A stretch of DNA of 64,000 nucleotides, taken from positions 105,142-169,141 of the forward strand of contig JAUCBJ010002762.1 of the NCBI GenBank assembly GCA_032718475.1, written 5' to 3'. The stretch comes from Nemertoderma westbladi. Taxonomy: Eukaryota; Xenacoelomorpha; Nemertodermatida; Nemertodermatidae. The notes beneath the pieces are model-generated. The model worked only from the letters and a program-made list of their open reading frames with translations. It ran no database searches and was not told the origin of the DNA. The translations under genes were made by a program, and so were the position numbers. Position 1 is the stretch's first letter, and each line of letters starts with the position of its first letter. Shown here one piece after another: positions 53,351 through 64,000 of this stretch.

Positions 53351-56089
53351 GCATTATTACACATTATTAGATGTGTGTATTGTAAAAGACAGAAGGCTAT
53401 TATTAATAATTGATATGGCAATGTTGGTATAAAAGTTTCTGGAAGAAATTATTATTTTTTATATATATATTTATTAATCACTAACCTATTAATATTGTAT
53501 CTATTAATTTTATTAATATTGTATCTATTGATATTATTAATATTGTATCTATTAATATTATTAATATTATATATGTTAATATTAATAATATTGTATCTAT
53601 TAATATTATTGTAAAGAAAATACCCAAGTATTTCATTCTTTTGATATGTTTGTGTATCTTTTGGTATGTTTGATATGTGTTCACCATTCGTAGAGAAGGG
53701 TGCAATTCACTAGACAATCGAGTGTTGTTTCGGAGAATATTTAATATTTTACAAACGGACAAGTATCGGGTTTGGACCAAAGTACTCTTATGCCTGCCTG
53801 GAGCTGACTGTAATCAGCAATTCCACTGCCTGTGACACTTTCGGCTAATTGTAGAACTGGCGAACCCACCCCTTTTAAGATAACCGCATAGCGTAGATCA
53901 GTTTAAATAATTCCTATACGTAAACAAACTAAACTACTCTCCACTATGCTGCACTATGCTGCACTATGCTCTCCACTATGCTGCATACTAATTTTATTCA
54001 CCCTAAATATTTGTAGGAACTAGATTTATTTAAACATACAGGATCACTAACTACCAAAATTAGTTTTATTCCAGAATTGTAATAAACTAGTTACGCTACT
54101 GGGTTACACTAGATTTAGCCTAAATACTGTATTATTTACCCAAACTGTAATTCAAGCAAGCATTTTATTTATAAATAGAAAACAATCAAGAATATAGCGC
54201 CTATCTAAAACATCACAACAAATAGCCAAACATTCGCCCAACAATACAAGAATCATGCCTGCCGTAACGCATTAGTATGCCAAATTAGCATGCCGAATTA
54301 GCGTACCAGTATTACATTAGCCACATTAGCGTATCACATTAGCGTGTAACATTAGCTCAATAAAGATATCACATTAGCGTCCCACATTGGCGTGAAACAT
54401 CCAGGTCACCTACTGATTCACCTACTGAAGCCCCCGCACTGTATCCCTCAGCCCAACATGCTAAAGTAAGCTGTTACCGCACAAGCGTAAATTGCATGCA
54501 ACATTCTGACAGTTGAGAGTAAAGAAGTAAAGGTTAGAAACAAATCACATATTAGCAGTTTTTAATCAATCAGAATAATCATAATCAGTAATCAGCACCA
54601 GTAATCAATTATCAAAGTCAAATTGTAGAGCAGAAAAACAGTAAAGTTCCGGCACTGCAAAAACTCGATTTAACGGAAATTAAAGATGGCGGCCTATAAT
54701 GACGCAATCCTATTAACAATCACATGATCATACGATGTCCAGCTGGATGTTCGTCCAATTAGCGAGCAGGAAATCGAAATTTGTCCTAACTTAATTTGAC
54801 AATAATTAAAAACGTATTTTAACGTAAATTAAACACAATTATTGATTAATACAGAAATACAAGCGATTTTAGCACAATTATTAGGTAGATTTGGTAGATA
54901 CTATATAACGGCAAATATCTATACTAGAATTATAGGTTTTTGCCACCGTAATTAAATACACTGCGGTTTTATTATAATGTACTAAATGCTACATACTGTA
55001 AAAAATGAAATGAATATAAACCAAACTTGTAGGTTTTATTTACCGTATCTAATTATACTGCGATTGCATTGCAAACACACTTATCTAATTTATTTTATTT
55101 TATATTGTATAATGGGCTGTTTTGAGCACAATGCCATATATCGTAACAATTATTAATATTGTATCTATTACTGTAATATTATTAATATTGTATCTATTAC
55201 TGTAATATTATTAATATTGTATCTATTACTGTAATATTATTAATATTGTATCTATTAATATTAGAAATATTGTATCGAATAATATTAATATTATAAATCT
55301 ATTGTAGACAAATTCTGCTCCACTATATTGTGTTACTTTATTGTTGACTATTTTTGCACTGATTGTTGCTATTTTGTCAATAAACTACCAACTAACTATC
55401 ACAAAATGACTGTTAAAACACAATATTATCATTATAGATATCATTCTAGTGTTTCATGTTGTGTTTCATCTACCGTACCTGTAGGACAAGTCGTTTATGA
55501 TATAATAGTTTATTGAATTCCCTGTCCGTCCAATGTCTGAGTAATATGGTAAATTACTGTTGGCCGAGATACGTAGTCGTTGAGCCTTGGCATACGGTTC
55601 ATATAGGCTCCAATGGGGCATGTCTGTCAGTTTGTCCGTACGTCCGTCCGTCTGTCTGGTAAATGTTTGAACGCGAATTTCTCGGCATCGCTGATTCGGA
55701 ATTGAACCAAACTTAGTAGGCAAGTACAGTAGTAGAGGGAAAGTTTAGAAAATTTGTATAAAGTTTGGTGAAAATTCATTCAGTCTGACGTCAGCTACAA
55801 CAGATTATGTGGTTTTTAGAAAATGTTTAATTTCTCCAGAACGCCTCATTTTCCAGAGCTGAAATTTTGGTTGCTTGTCGAGAATCATGAACTCTATTTA
55901 ACGTAGACATTTAACGTATTTAACGTATGCAAGAAAGTAACACTCGTCTATTTTTTACGAAATTGAAAAGTTAAAACACATTGAATTGGTGATCCGATAG
56001 AGACTCGGAAGTAATGAGATAGGCCTACCGGTACGGTACTGCTGTACTGTGCACTGGTTAGTACGAAATTGCAGTTAATAACAATTTGT
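53351..56089. other. Intron/intergenic DNA with AT minisatellites
   Basis: The first 110 bp (AGCATTATTACAC...GTAAAAGACAGAAGGCTATT) are the continuation of the duplicated EGF intron. TTAATATTGTATCTATTAAT-type repeats lie at 53480-53615 and again at 55148-55285 (27-30-bp unit). CTCCACTATGCTGCACTATG repeats at 53938-53990 and CACATTAGCGT(A/G) repeats at 54300-54395. No gene is supported. Confidence 0.6.
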
Positions 56090-56099
56090 CACCACCTAG

Positions 56100-56544
56100 G
56101 ATAGGATCGGCATGCTGCATTGCAGCTGCATTTTTAAGAATGCTGTGCCGGCTTGTCGACAAAATTGCGCCGCCACAACTCCCTATCACCCATGACATTT
56201 GCTAGATCATCCGCATCATCAAGACCAGTGTTCTTTAAGATACGTCTCAAGAAAGTCATGGGCTGTCCACCATGTTTATTCACTCCATGAGGCTGCCAAA
56301 GTACACGATTATGCACTGGCTGGTCCTCACGGCGAAAGCAATGTCCTGCAAAGCGGAGGCGATTTCGTTCTAGTGTCAAGCTTGGGGGAACCAATGAGAC
56401 ACCTCCAATGTTATATAGTGTCTGGTTGGAGATGTGTGCATTGTACTGTACACAATGAACCCGGCGTAGCATTTTTGTGAATGTGCCATCCAGAGATTTG
56501 GTGTCCTCGGCAGTTAGAGCCCAGCATTGACTCCCATGCTTTTG
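56100..56544 (-). mobile_element. LINE family A, 3' fragment (minus)
   Basis: Contains the C-terminal 138 codons (WALTAEDTKSLDGTF to KPAQHS) and the 3' tail, truncated at 56544. It is flanked by a 10-bp target duplication CACCACCTAG (56090-56099 and 56545-56554). The frame is open over the fragment, so it is a fairly recent insertion. Confidence 0.92.
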
Positions 56545-56554
56545 CACCACCTAG

Positions 56555-57074
56555 CGGATTAATATATGATTGTATATCAAATTAATACATTTATAGCTTG
56601 GGGTATGGGGTCCGAGCCACGAAGTTGGCGGACAGCTTGCAAACTGATTCTAGGGTCGAAGGTTAATTTTGGCAAATATTTCATTCAATAATGGTACTGT
56701 CTGTCATCGTCATCACTACGATTTTGAGTTACTTATAATTCCGTCGGAATTAAATCTGTCGAGTCGAAAATCAGTAGGTATCAATAAGACCATAAGTAGA
56801 AATTTTAAGGGACTTTCAGACACCCAAATCAACAGTCTCTCGCTAGAGAGCTACACGTCTAGACATTTAAATATACTCAGATCTCTTTGCATTAAACCCT
56901 TTCTAGCTGAAACTTAACATATTTGTACTAGACCATTAACTGTGTCAATCAAAGGAGGCTCATCCCGGGGGGGGGGGGGGGGGGGGGTGTTGAAGAACTT
57001 AGTTTTTTTATTTATGATTGTCCTTCTTCGTGGCTTATTTTAAATATCACAATAATATAAATAATAATCAACAG
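56555..57074. other. Non-coding stretch with a G21 run
   Basis: Holds a GGGTCCGAGCCACGAAGTTG motif (also, inverted, at 59620), and a run of 21 G at 56967-56987 just upstream of the intron sequence shared with other EGF exons. No gene seen. Confidence 0.5.
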
Positions 57075-57215
57075 ATGTAGATGAGTGCGCTGCTAATACT
57101 CACGGATGCATTGAAAGTGACACTACAACTGGAAGTTGTACGAACAATGAGGGAAGCTATCAATGTGAATGTAAAGCTGGCTTCATACCAACAGCCATTC
57201 CAGAGATTTGCCTAG
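57075..57215 (+). CDS. EGF-like (calcium-binding type) exon, copy 4
   Basis: A 141-nt, phase 1-1 exon after AATAATCAACAG and before GTAATA. Reads DVDEC, six cysteines, [12 protein letters not shown], ending IPEICLG. Downstream intron (TTTGTATTAGCATTATTACA, then GTAAAAGACTGAAGGCTATT) is shared with copies 2 and 3, giving the empty site for the 3.7-kb transposon. Intact. Confidence 0.88.
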
Positions 57216-57446
57216 GTAATAAATAAATTTGTATTAGCATTATTACATATTAGATATGTGTGTTGTAAAAGACTGAAGGCTATTATTAATTGATATGACA
57301 AAGTTGGTATAAAAATTTCTACCGGGTTGAGTTTTTGATGTTTCCTAAGCGTCGCCGCTTAGGGAATACTGAGTGGCAGAAGGCCTGATAAATTAAGAGT
57401 TATCTACGGAGCCCCTAAAGGGACATGGGTTTCCCCTTTTTTTTCT

Positions 57447-57800
57447 ATGTCTGGCCGGAGATACTATCTCAGGCCCGGAGATACTAAGTCTGGCCCAGAG
57501 ATACTATCTCAGGCCCGGAGATACTATCTCAGGCCCGCAGATACTATCTCAGGCCCGGAGATACTATCTCAGGCCCGGAGATACTATCTCAGGCCTGGAG
57601 ATACTATCTCAGGCCCTGAGATACTAAGTCCGGCCCGGAGATACTATCTCAGGCCCGGAGATACTATCTCAGGCCCTGAGATACTAAGTCCGGCCTGAGA
57701 TACTATCTCAGGCCTGGAGATACTAAGTCCGGCCCGGAGATACTATCTCAGGCCCGGAGATACTATCTCAGGCCCTGAGATAGTATCTCAGGCCCGGAGA
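57447..57800 (+). repeat. Left subterminal array, about 18-bp repeat
   Basis: About 19 copies of (GGCCCGGAGATACTATCTCA or the GATACTAAGTCC(G)GCCC variant). The single open frame here (RRYYLRPGDTISGPEIL repeats) is a consequence of the 18-bp period, a multiple of three, and is not a gene. Confidence 0.9.
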
Positions 57801-58499
57801 TAAAATACAGAACAGGTTCATAGATGTTATTGCGCTGACACAGCAATCCACAGAAACAAATTGCAGCCAATCAGCTAATTGGGTTAATACCAGATCAATG
57901 GCTGTTCTACAAGTACAGACATCTTGACGGGAACATGGAAATTAAGTTTCACATTTCAATTTGTGAGATATTTAATACGGAGACACAAGAGTATTATTAG
58001 CACAATACAAAGTAATTACACGAAGTGGGGCCTTCGCGCAGCACGTGACTTAAATTTAATTTAAGTACTAATTCGAAAGTATTACTGTATTAGCAAATTT
58101 TAAGCAGATTTCGCCTAATCACTTTTTACCTCTTTCATTTCTATTCAGACATTTCTGACTCTAGCGGTATAGTGAGAACTGAAGATGGATTAGGGTCTCC
58201 AGCCCCACAAAGACACAGCCTATGGATGAATAGTACATACGTACATCGGCCAAGTTTCATCTTGAATAACGGATAACGAAATGAGAGACGGATCTCACTT
58301 TCAGAAATTTCGTCGTATAGCGGCAGACCGATTAAATCTCCCCCCCCCCCCCACCCCACAAAGACGCAGCATGTGGTCCAGAATATATGGCAAGATTCAG
58401 CTTAAACTGATTAAAATCAATGAGACGGGAGAATCTATTCACTTTCAGGCATAAAGTAGTCCTATAGCGGGTGACTGTTGAACTGATTTTCAACAAAAC

Positions 58500-59498
58500 A
58501 AATTTTCAACTTGGCAGCTTTAAATTCGACAAAGTTATAAGCATGTCAATATCATAACGACGACAACGATTTCACTTTCAGACATTTGGCCCTCTAGCGG
58601 CAGAATGGAGAACTGCAGATGGATTCGCCTCCTTTGAAAGTCACAGCTAATGGTCTAATACATATCTGCCAAGTTTCAGCTTAAACGGATTAAAAGCAAA
58701 GAAATGGGAGGGCATTTAATGTTTAGACATGTGGCCCTCTAGCGGGAGACCATTGCACTGATGGTGTCTGAAAGTCTCTCAAAAATCTCAACTTTTGCTC
58801 ATATTGATACCTACAAATTTTCAACTTGGCAGCTTTAAATCCGACAAAGTTATTAGCATGTCAAAATCGTAACGACGACAACGATTTCACTTTCAGACCT
58901 TTGGCCCTCTAGCGGCAGACTGGAGAACTGCAGATGGATTCGCCTCCTTTGAAAGTCACAGCTAATGGTCTAATACATATCTGCCAAGTTTCAGCTTAAA
59001 CGGATTAAAAGCAAAGAAATGGGAGGGCATTTAATGTTTAGACATGTGGCCCTCTAGCGGGAGACCATTGCACTGATGGTGTCTGAAAGTCTCTCAAAAA
59101 TCTCAACTTTTGCTCACATTGATACCTACAAATTTTCTACTTGGCAGCTTTAAATCCGACAAAGTTATTAGCATGTCAAAATCGTAACGACGACAACGAT
59201 TTCACTTTCAGACCTTTGGCCCTCTAGCGGCAGACTGGAGAACTGCAGATGGATTCGCCTCCTTTGAAAGTCACAGCTAATGCTCTAATACATATCTGCC
59301 AAGTTTCAGCTTAAACGGATTAAAAGCAAAGAAATGGGAGGGCATTTAATGTTTAGACATGTGGCCCTCTAGCGGGAGACCATTGCACTGATGGTGTCTG
59401 AAAGTCTCTCAAAAATCTCAACTTTTGATCATATTGATACCTACAAATTTTCAACTTGGCAGCTTTAAATCCGACAAAGTTATTAGCATGTCAAAATC
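58500..59498. repeat. 315-bp tandem repeat, 3+ copies
   Basis: GGCAGCTTTAAATCCGACAA recurs near 58513, 58828, 59143 and 59458. Each unit also contains TTTGGCCCTCTAGCGGCAGA and ATGGTGTCTGAAAGTCTCTC. Copies 2 and 3 are nearly identical, so expansion is recent. Confidence 0.92.
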
Positions 59499-59499
59499 G

Positions 59500-59512
59500 T
59501 AACGACGACGAC

Positions 59513-59544
<32 letters not shown>

Positions 59545-59570
59545 CAACGACGACGACGACGACGACAACT
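59500..59570. repeat. (CGA)n microsatellite
   Basis: ACGACGACGACGACAACGAC repeats directly follow the last 315-bp unit and grew from its AACGACGACAACGATT segment. Confidence 0.9.
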
Positions 59571-59943
59571 ATTTGCATAAATTGACCTACCCCCTAACAG
59601 TGTCAATTCGCTAAGGCTCCGCCAACTTCGTGGCTCGCCCCACATGTCTGGAGGGAGGCATGACCCCGTGCCTTTGAATAAAAGCCGACCTACCAACGGG
59701 CATTTACTTAATGATAATACCCTTCTACGGCTACAGAAATGAACTACCAATAATAAGAACATTCCATATTATTTGGAGGCAATGGCTGAATAGCCGCATA
59801 AAGTTAAACTGCAACAGAGGTGTATGTAAACCGAAACAAATAGGCCACGGTCACACACAAAGGCCTGAATGAGATGATATGAGTATGACAAGCAGCTTTG
59901 AAGTATTGGCTACCCCATAAACTATAGTAACTGTATGAGATGG

Positions 59944-60447
59944 CAGAGTATCTCCGGGCCTGAGATAGTATCCCCGGGCCAGACTTAGTATCTCCGGGCC
60001 GGACTTAGTATCTCAGGGCCTGAGATAGTATCTCCGGGCCGGACTTAGTATCTCAGGGCCTGCGATAGTATCTCCGGGCCGGACTCAGTATCACCGGGCC
60101 TGAGATAGTATCTCCGGGCCGGACGTAGTATCTCCGGGCCTGAGATAGTATCTCTGGGCCGGACATAGTATCTCCGGGCCTGAGATAGTATCTTCGGGCC
60201 GGACTTAGTATCTCAGGGCCTGAGATAGTATCTCCGGGCCGGACTTAGTATCTCCGGGCCTGACATAGTATCTCCGGGCCGGACTTAGTATCTCAGGGCC
60301 TGAGATAGTATCTCCGGGCCAGACTTAGTATCTCCGGGCCTGAGATAGTATCTCCGGGCCGGACTTAGTATCTCAGGGCCTGAGATAGTATTTCCGGGCC
60401 GGACTTAGTATCTCCGGGCCTGAGATAGTATCTCCGGGCCGGACTTA
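59944..60447 (-). repeat. Right subterminal array, about 18-bp repeat
   Basis: About 27 units of GATAGTATCTCCGGGCC alternating with GGACTTAGTATCTC(A/C)GGG, inverted relative to the left array. Confidence 0.9.
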
Positions 60448-60495
60448 GAAAAAAAAGGGGGAAACCCATGTCCCTTTAGGGGCTCCGTAGTTATC

Positions 60496-60944
60496 TGATG
60501 TTCGATTATTAATAGTGATAACGGAATATTATAGTTTACCAGTAATTGATTACAGCACAAATAATCAGTATTTAGTTACGGATGATAGCGAAAACTGTTC
60601 ATCGCGTCCATCACTGAATAATTTGCCAAATAACCACATAAAGCACGTGACAGTTAATATAAAGGGGAAAATACACTGCACGTTGGCTAACACATAACAT
60701 TGGCCTCTGGTCGATACAGCTTAAGCTGACACACACAGCCCTCCCATTGGGGGCTACCTTATCACGCCATAAACCTGCCCCACTCAGGCCCCACTCAATC
60801 CAATCTAGTATTGGATGTGGGATGGGATTATCTTCTCTGTCTCCCAATCTGGTTCCACTGGATCTGATCTCACTACACATCCTTGGCACTCCTGCGATCT
60901 AAGGGGCGCCAAGGTATGTGGCATCTCTATAATCGCCCCTTCGT
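60496..60944. other. Unassigned non-coding stretch
   Basis: No gene, RNA or repeat recognised beyond the first half of the sequence duplicated from 60930. Confidence 0.5.
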
Positions 60945-61425
60945 CGCACAATTTTATATTGGTTGCCATTGGATCCGATCCGCTGGGTCCCAACTTCATC
61001 ACTTCTAACATGTCTCATTAATCCCATAGGACTCATCCCCATCAACAACTCGCTCCCCATACTTCCCGGATGTTGCACCCCTCACCTCTTATCCTCTCTT
61101 ACTCTCTCAGATATCACACTTCTCACCACTCAACTCTTTGTACTCTCTCATTCTCATTGGATTCCCACACTCTATAATCGCCCCTTCGTCGCACAATTTT
61201 ATATTGGTTGCCATTGGATCCGATCCGCTGGGTCCCAACTTCATCACTTCTAACATGTCTCATTAATCCCATAGGACTCATCCCCATCAACAACTCGCTC
61301 CCCATACTTCCCGGATGTTGCACCCCTCACCTCTTATCCTCTCTTACTCTCTCAGATATCACACTTCTCACCACTCAACTCTTTGTACTCTCTCATTCTC
61401 ATTGGATTCCCACACTCTCACATAT
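60930..61425. repeat. 245-bp tandem duplication
   Basis: CTCTATAATCGCCCCTTCGT to CTCATTGGATTCCCACACTC occurs at 60926-61171 and 61172-61417, almost identical over 245 bp. Mirror-image open frames in both copies are the same sequence repeated and have no family match. Confidence 0.93.
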
Positions 61426-61722
61426 GTAAACTTAATATGTAATAAGTGGGTCTCACTCATTATCTCGTCCTCCTGCTTCGGTCAGTGAGTCCCCTGAACC
61501 AGTAGCTAATTGAGAAAGGTTCTGTCTGACTTTATATTACATACTTAATATCTATTGTATTATCTATGTAATTATATTCCATTTATTGCACAAATTAATT
61601 GCACTATGTATTGATTAATTTGAATTTAAGGTAGGTATATTCTGGAAATATAGTATATTGTCCTGGTGGTACCTTCTAGGCACACTAATGTTACCTGCCA
61701 TCATTGTTCTAGAATTCCCCTT
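61426..61722. other. Non-coding spacer
   Basis: AT-rich; no gene or repeat recognised. Confidence 0.5.
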
Positions 61723-61840
61723 TCACAATGTTCACAATGGTACTACAGAGTCCAGATGCCATCCATTTAATCGTAGTGTGTTTCACAATGGTACTACAGA
61801 CTCCAGATGCCCTCCATTTAATCGTAGTAGTGTGTTTCAC
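61723..61840. repeat. 49-bp minisatellite, left of the LINE
   Basis: About two units of CACAATGGTACTACAGACTC CAGATGCCCTCCATTTAATC GTAGTGTGTTT. Continues at 63591 after the LINE insertion. Confidence 0.92.
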
Positions 61841-63557
61841 TGGGCGGAAAAGCCAACCAACCACCAAGGTTAAGGCTGAATCACCAGCCGATCGCCTCAA
61901 TGGTTGGAAAGCCCACTTTGAAAAGCTCCTCAATAATGACAGGGTATTGCCTGATAACTTTATAGAAGTAAAAGTGTCTGAGTCTGTACTCCCAGATATT
62001 CCCATTGGCGATATCTCCTTTGCAGAAGTGAAGGCTGCTGCAAAGAGCATTAAGACCAATCGTGCCAGTGGAGTAGATGGTGTTCCCCCTGAGGTCTTTA
62101 AAATACCTGAGTGTTTAAAGCTCATCTATCCCATCATAGTAGACATGTACCGTACAACAAGAGTCCCACAAGAAATGAAAACAAATAAGTTGGTGCCAGT
62201 TCCCAAGAAGGGCAACCTAACACTCTATGGTTCTTTTCGGGGAATCTCATTGATCTCGATTGCTGCAAAACTATACAATAGAATTCTATTAAATCGCATC
62301 AGGGATCCCATTGAGAGACTGCTACGTGGAAATCAGAATGGGTTCCGTAAAGGTCGTGGGACCATGGAGCCCATTTTGGCACTTAGAAGGATAATTGAAG
62401 AGTTATCAAAAAAGAAAGACAGGCATCTGGCTGTTATCTTTGTTGACTTCTTCAAGGCCTTTGATTCAGTCTCTCGCTCACGTATGTTCAGCATACTTTC
62501 ATTATATGGGATTCCTGATGAAATTATTGCAGCAATCAGATCAGTATACGATGGTTCGACAACATTTGTGTCTACTGTTGATGGTGACACAGAACCATTT
62601 GAAGTGTTATGGGGCGTCCTCCAAGGAGACACACTTGCACCATTCTTGTTCATTATTGTGGTTGACTATGTTCTACGCATGTCCTTAGATCATCATAATG
62701 ATGATGGGGTGATGATAACTCCACCTACTGGCTCCAGAAGTCGAGGAAATCCTGCCAAGTACCTAACTGATCTAGACTTTGCTGATGACTTAGGAGTACT
62801 CTCAGAATCATTAGAGGGAGCCCAGCGGCTCCTCAGCTCATTAGAACATGCTGCTTCTAGTGTTGGTCTTTTTATTAACTCCAGAAAGACCAAAATTCTG
62901 ACAGTTAACTTTGAAAGTCCTCAGCAAGTCTCTGATCGGATGAGCATAAGCTCAAAGGATGGTATGCTTGAGCATGTGGACGACTTCTGTTACCTGGGAT
63001 CATGGATCCGGAAGTCAGGTGAGGACCTTCGAATACGTAAGGGAAAGGCATGGGCAGCCTTGAATAGGCTTTCCAGGATTTGGAAGTCACCTAGAATTAA
63101 TCGGAAACTTAAGGTCCGATTATTCAGAGCAGCAGTAGTTCCAGTACTCCTCTACGGGAGTCCATGCTGGGCTCTAACTGCTGAGGACACCAAATCTCTG
63201 GATGGCACATTCACAAGAATGCTACGCCGGGTACATTGTGTCAAGTACAATGCACACATCTCCAACCAGACACTATATAACATTGGGGGTGTCTCATTGG
63301 TTCCCCCAAGCTTGACACTAGAACAAAATCGCCTCCGCTTTGCAGGACATTGCTTTCGCCGTGAGGACCAGCCAGTGCATAATCTTGTACTTTGGCAGCC
63401 TCATGGAGTGAATAAGCATGGTGGACAGCCCATGACTTTCTTGAGACGCATCTTAAAGGACACTGGCCTTAAAGATGCGGATGATCTAGCAAATGTCATG
63501 GGTGATAGGGAGTTGTGGCGGTGCAATTTTGTTGACAAGCCGGCACAGCATTCTTAA
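61841..63557 (+). CDS. Non-LTR reverse transcriptase, open frame (5'-truncated)
   Basis: The frame is open without a stop from the insertion junction to TAA at 63555-63557; upstream Met codons lie in minisatellite and are not native. In order: EN-RT linker (PADRLNGWKAHFEKLLNN), SGVDGVPPEVFK, NRIRDPIERLLRGNQNGFRK, HLAVIFVDFFKAFDSVSRSR (first catalytic Asp), GVLQGDTLAPFLFI, LDFADDLGVLSESL (catalytic FADD, intact), GLFINSRKTKIL, YLGSWIRKSG and the C-terminal LRFAGHCFRREDQPVHN...GQPMTFLRRILKDTGL tail. This is an RTE/Jockey-like RT; the clade is not settled. It makes cDNA directly on nicked chromosomal DNA in intact relatives. Lacking its endonuclease and promoter, this copy should not move by itself, but its RT domain looks undamaged. 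Confidence 0.92.
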
Positions 63558-63590
63558 AAATGCAGCTGCAATGCAGCATGCCGATCCTAG
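61841..63590 (+). mobile_element. LINE family A, best-preserved copy (5'-truncated)
   Basis: Inserted in the minisatellite with a 16-bp target duplication TAGTAGTGTGTTTCAC (61825-61840 and 63591-63606). It starts TGGGCGGAAAAGCCAACCAA, 3' of the endonuclease, and ends CCGATCCTAG. Family A copies share the last 45 bp, which contain the self-complementary GCTGCAATGCAGC and GCATGC, probably the RT recognition structure. Confidence 0.94.
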
Positions 63591-64000
63591 TAGTAGTGTG
63601 TTTCACAATGGTACTACAGATTCCAGATGCCCTCCACTTAATCGTAGTAGTGTGTTTCACAATGGTACTACAGACTCCAGATGCCCTCCATTTAATCGTA
63701 GCGTGTTTCACAATGGTACTACAGACACCAGATGCCCTCCATTAAATCGTAGTGTGTTTCACAATGGAACTACAGACTCCAGATGCCCTCCATTTAATAA
63801 CGGTAGTGTGTTTCACAATGGTACTACAGACTCCAGATGACCTCCAATTAATAACGGTAGTGTGTTTCACAATGGTACTACAGACTCCAGATGCCCTCCA
63901 TTAAATCGTAGTGTGTTTCACAATGGTACTACAGACTCCAGATGCCCTCCATTTAATCGTAGCGTGTTTCACAATGGTACTACAGACACCAGATGCCCTC
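63591..64000. repeat. 49-bp minisatellite, right of the LINE, runs off the window
   Basis: About eight units of TTTCACAATGGTACTACAGA CTCCAGATGCCCTCCATTTA ATCGTAGTGTG with AATAACGG and single-base variants. Frames such as VFHNGTTDSRCPPFNRS across it come from the repeat, not a gene. Confidence 0.93.

Larger units (their letters stand above)
57405..60489. mobile_element. 3.1-kb non-autonomous DNA element with inverted subterminal arrays
   Basis: Ends TACGGAGCCCCTAAAGGGAC then ATGGGTTTCCCC at the left are mirrored exactly at the right, flanked by a 6-bp duplication GTTATC (57399-57404 and 60490-60495). Inside each TIR lies an array of CCGGAGATACTATCTCAGGC-type repeats, in opposite orientation at the two ends (57447-57800; 59944-60447). 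The centre has no transposase. The TACGG...CCGTA termini and 6-bp duplication match those of the element at 49670-53344. Confidence 0.9.

Noticed and set aside
57447-57698. Open frame of RRYYLRPGDTISGPEIL repeats
   Set aside because: It arises from an 18-bp subterminal DNA repeat of a transposon, mirrored in inverse orientation at the other end.
60815-61429. Paired frames of 66-96 codons in both copies of the 245-bp duplication
   Set aside because: Same sequence counted twice and open on both strands; no family match.
63493-63840. Frame of VFHNGTTDSRCPPFNRS repeats after the LINE
   Set aside because: It reads the 49-bp minisatellite, whose length varies between units; no start or family support.

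Overview
This window is metazoan nuclear DNA, most likely from a non-bilaterian or invertebrate-deuterostome animal; I cannot fix the phylum. The reasons are intron-split extracellular-domain exons (one fibrinogen-like C-terminal domain and four EGF-like exons, all phase 1), low gene density, AT-rich introns, large satellite arrays, and metazoan transposon families (BEL/Pao LTR elements, APE-type LINEs, piggyBac, DDE cut-and-paste elements).

Layout. 1-0.8 kb: the last exon of a fibrinogen-related gene. 1.0-9.8 kb: a satellite of about 147 copies of a 56-bp unit, ending in an inverted block that copies an internal stretch. 9.8-17.5 kb: a fold-back element, a 154-bp tandem repeat, EGF exon 1, a MITE, a minus-strand LINE (family A) with a tiny sister LINE nested in it, other tandem repeats and a short plus-strand family A copy. 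18-22.5 kb: two more decayed LINEs. 22.5-25 kb: unique AT-rich DNA with a tRNA-derived repeat.

25.4-45.6 kb is the most interesting part, a nest of elements. The outermost layer, on the minus strand, is a decayed BEL/Pao gag-protease-RT-RNase H-integrase unit (45.6 to 38.8 kb) followed by an unrecognised gene of about 1,100 codons with CCHC zinc knuckles (38.5 to 25.4 kb, called gene X here). Both carry a dispersed 20-bp palindromic repeat (8 copies). Gene X is split by a young plus-strand BEL/Pao element (27924-37710; TSD CTTGC; LTRs differ at 2 of 546 positions) that encodes Gag and an aspartic protease but no RT or integrase. Its 5' LTR in turn holds two TTAA-flanked elements side by side, one of them an internally deleted piggyBac. 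The order of events can be read directly: outer BEL and gene X, then the plus-strand BEL, then the TTAA elements.

45.6-64 kb: three more EGF exons inside duplicated intron sequence, a 55-bp minisatellite, a 3.7-kb DDE transposon whose empty site is preserved in the paralogous intron at 57.2 kb, a related-looking 3.1-kb non-autonomous element with the same TACGG...CCGTA ends and 6-bp target duplication, a truncated family A LINE, and a family A copy with a long open RT frame inserted into a 49-bp minisatellite that runs off the window.

The host genes probably encode secreted or cell-surface EGF/fibrinogen proteins. Their exons share phase 1 boundaries, so they can be duplicated or shuffled without breaking the frame; nearly everything between them is mobile or tandemly repeated DNA.
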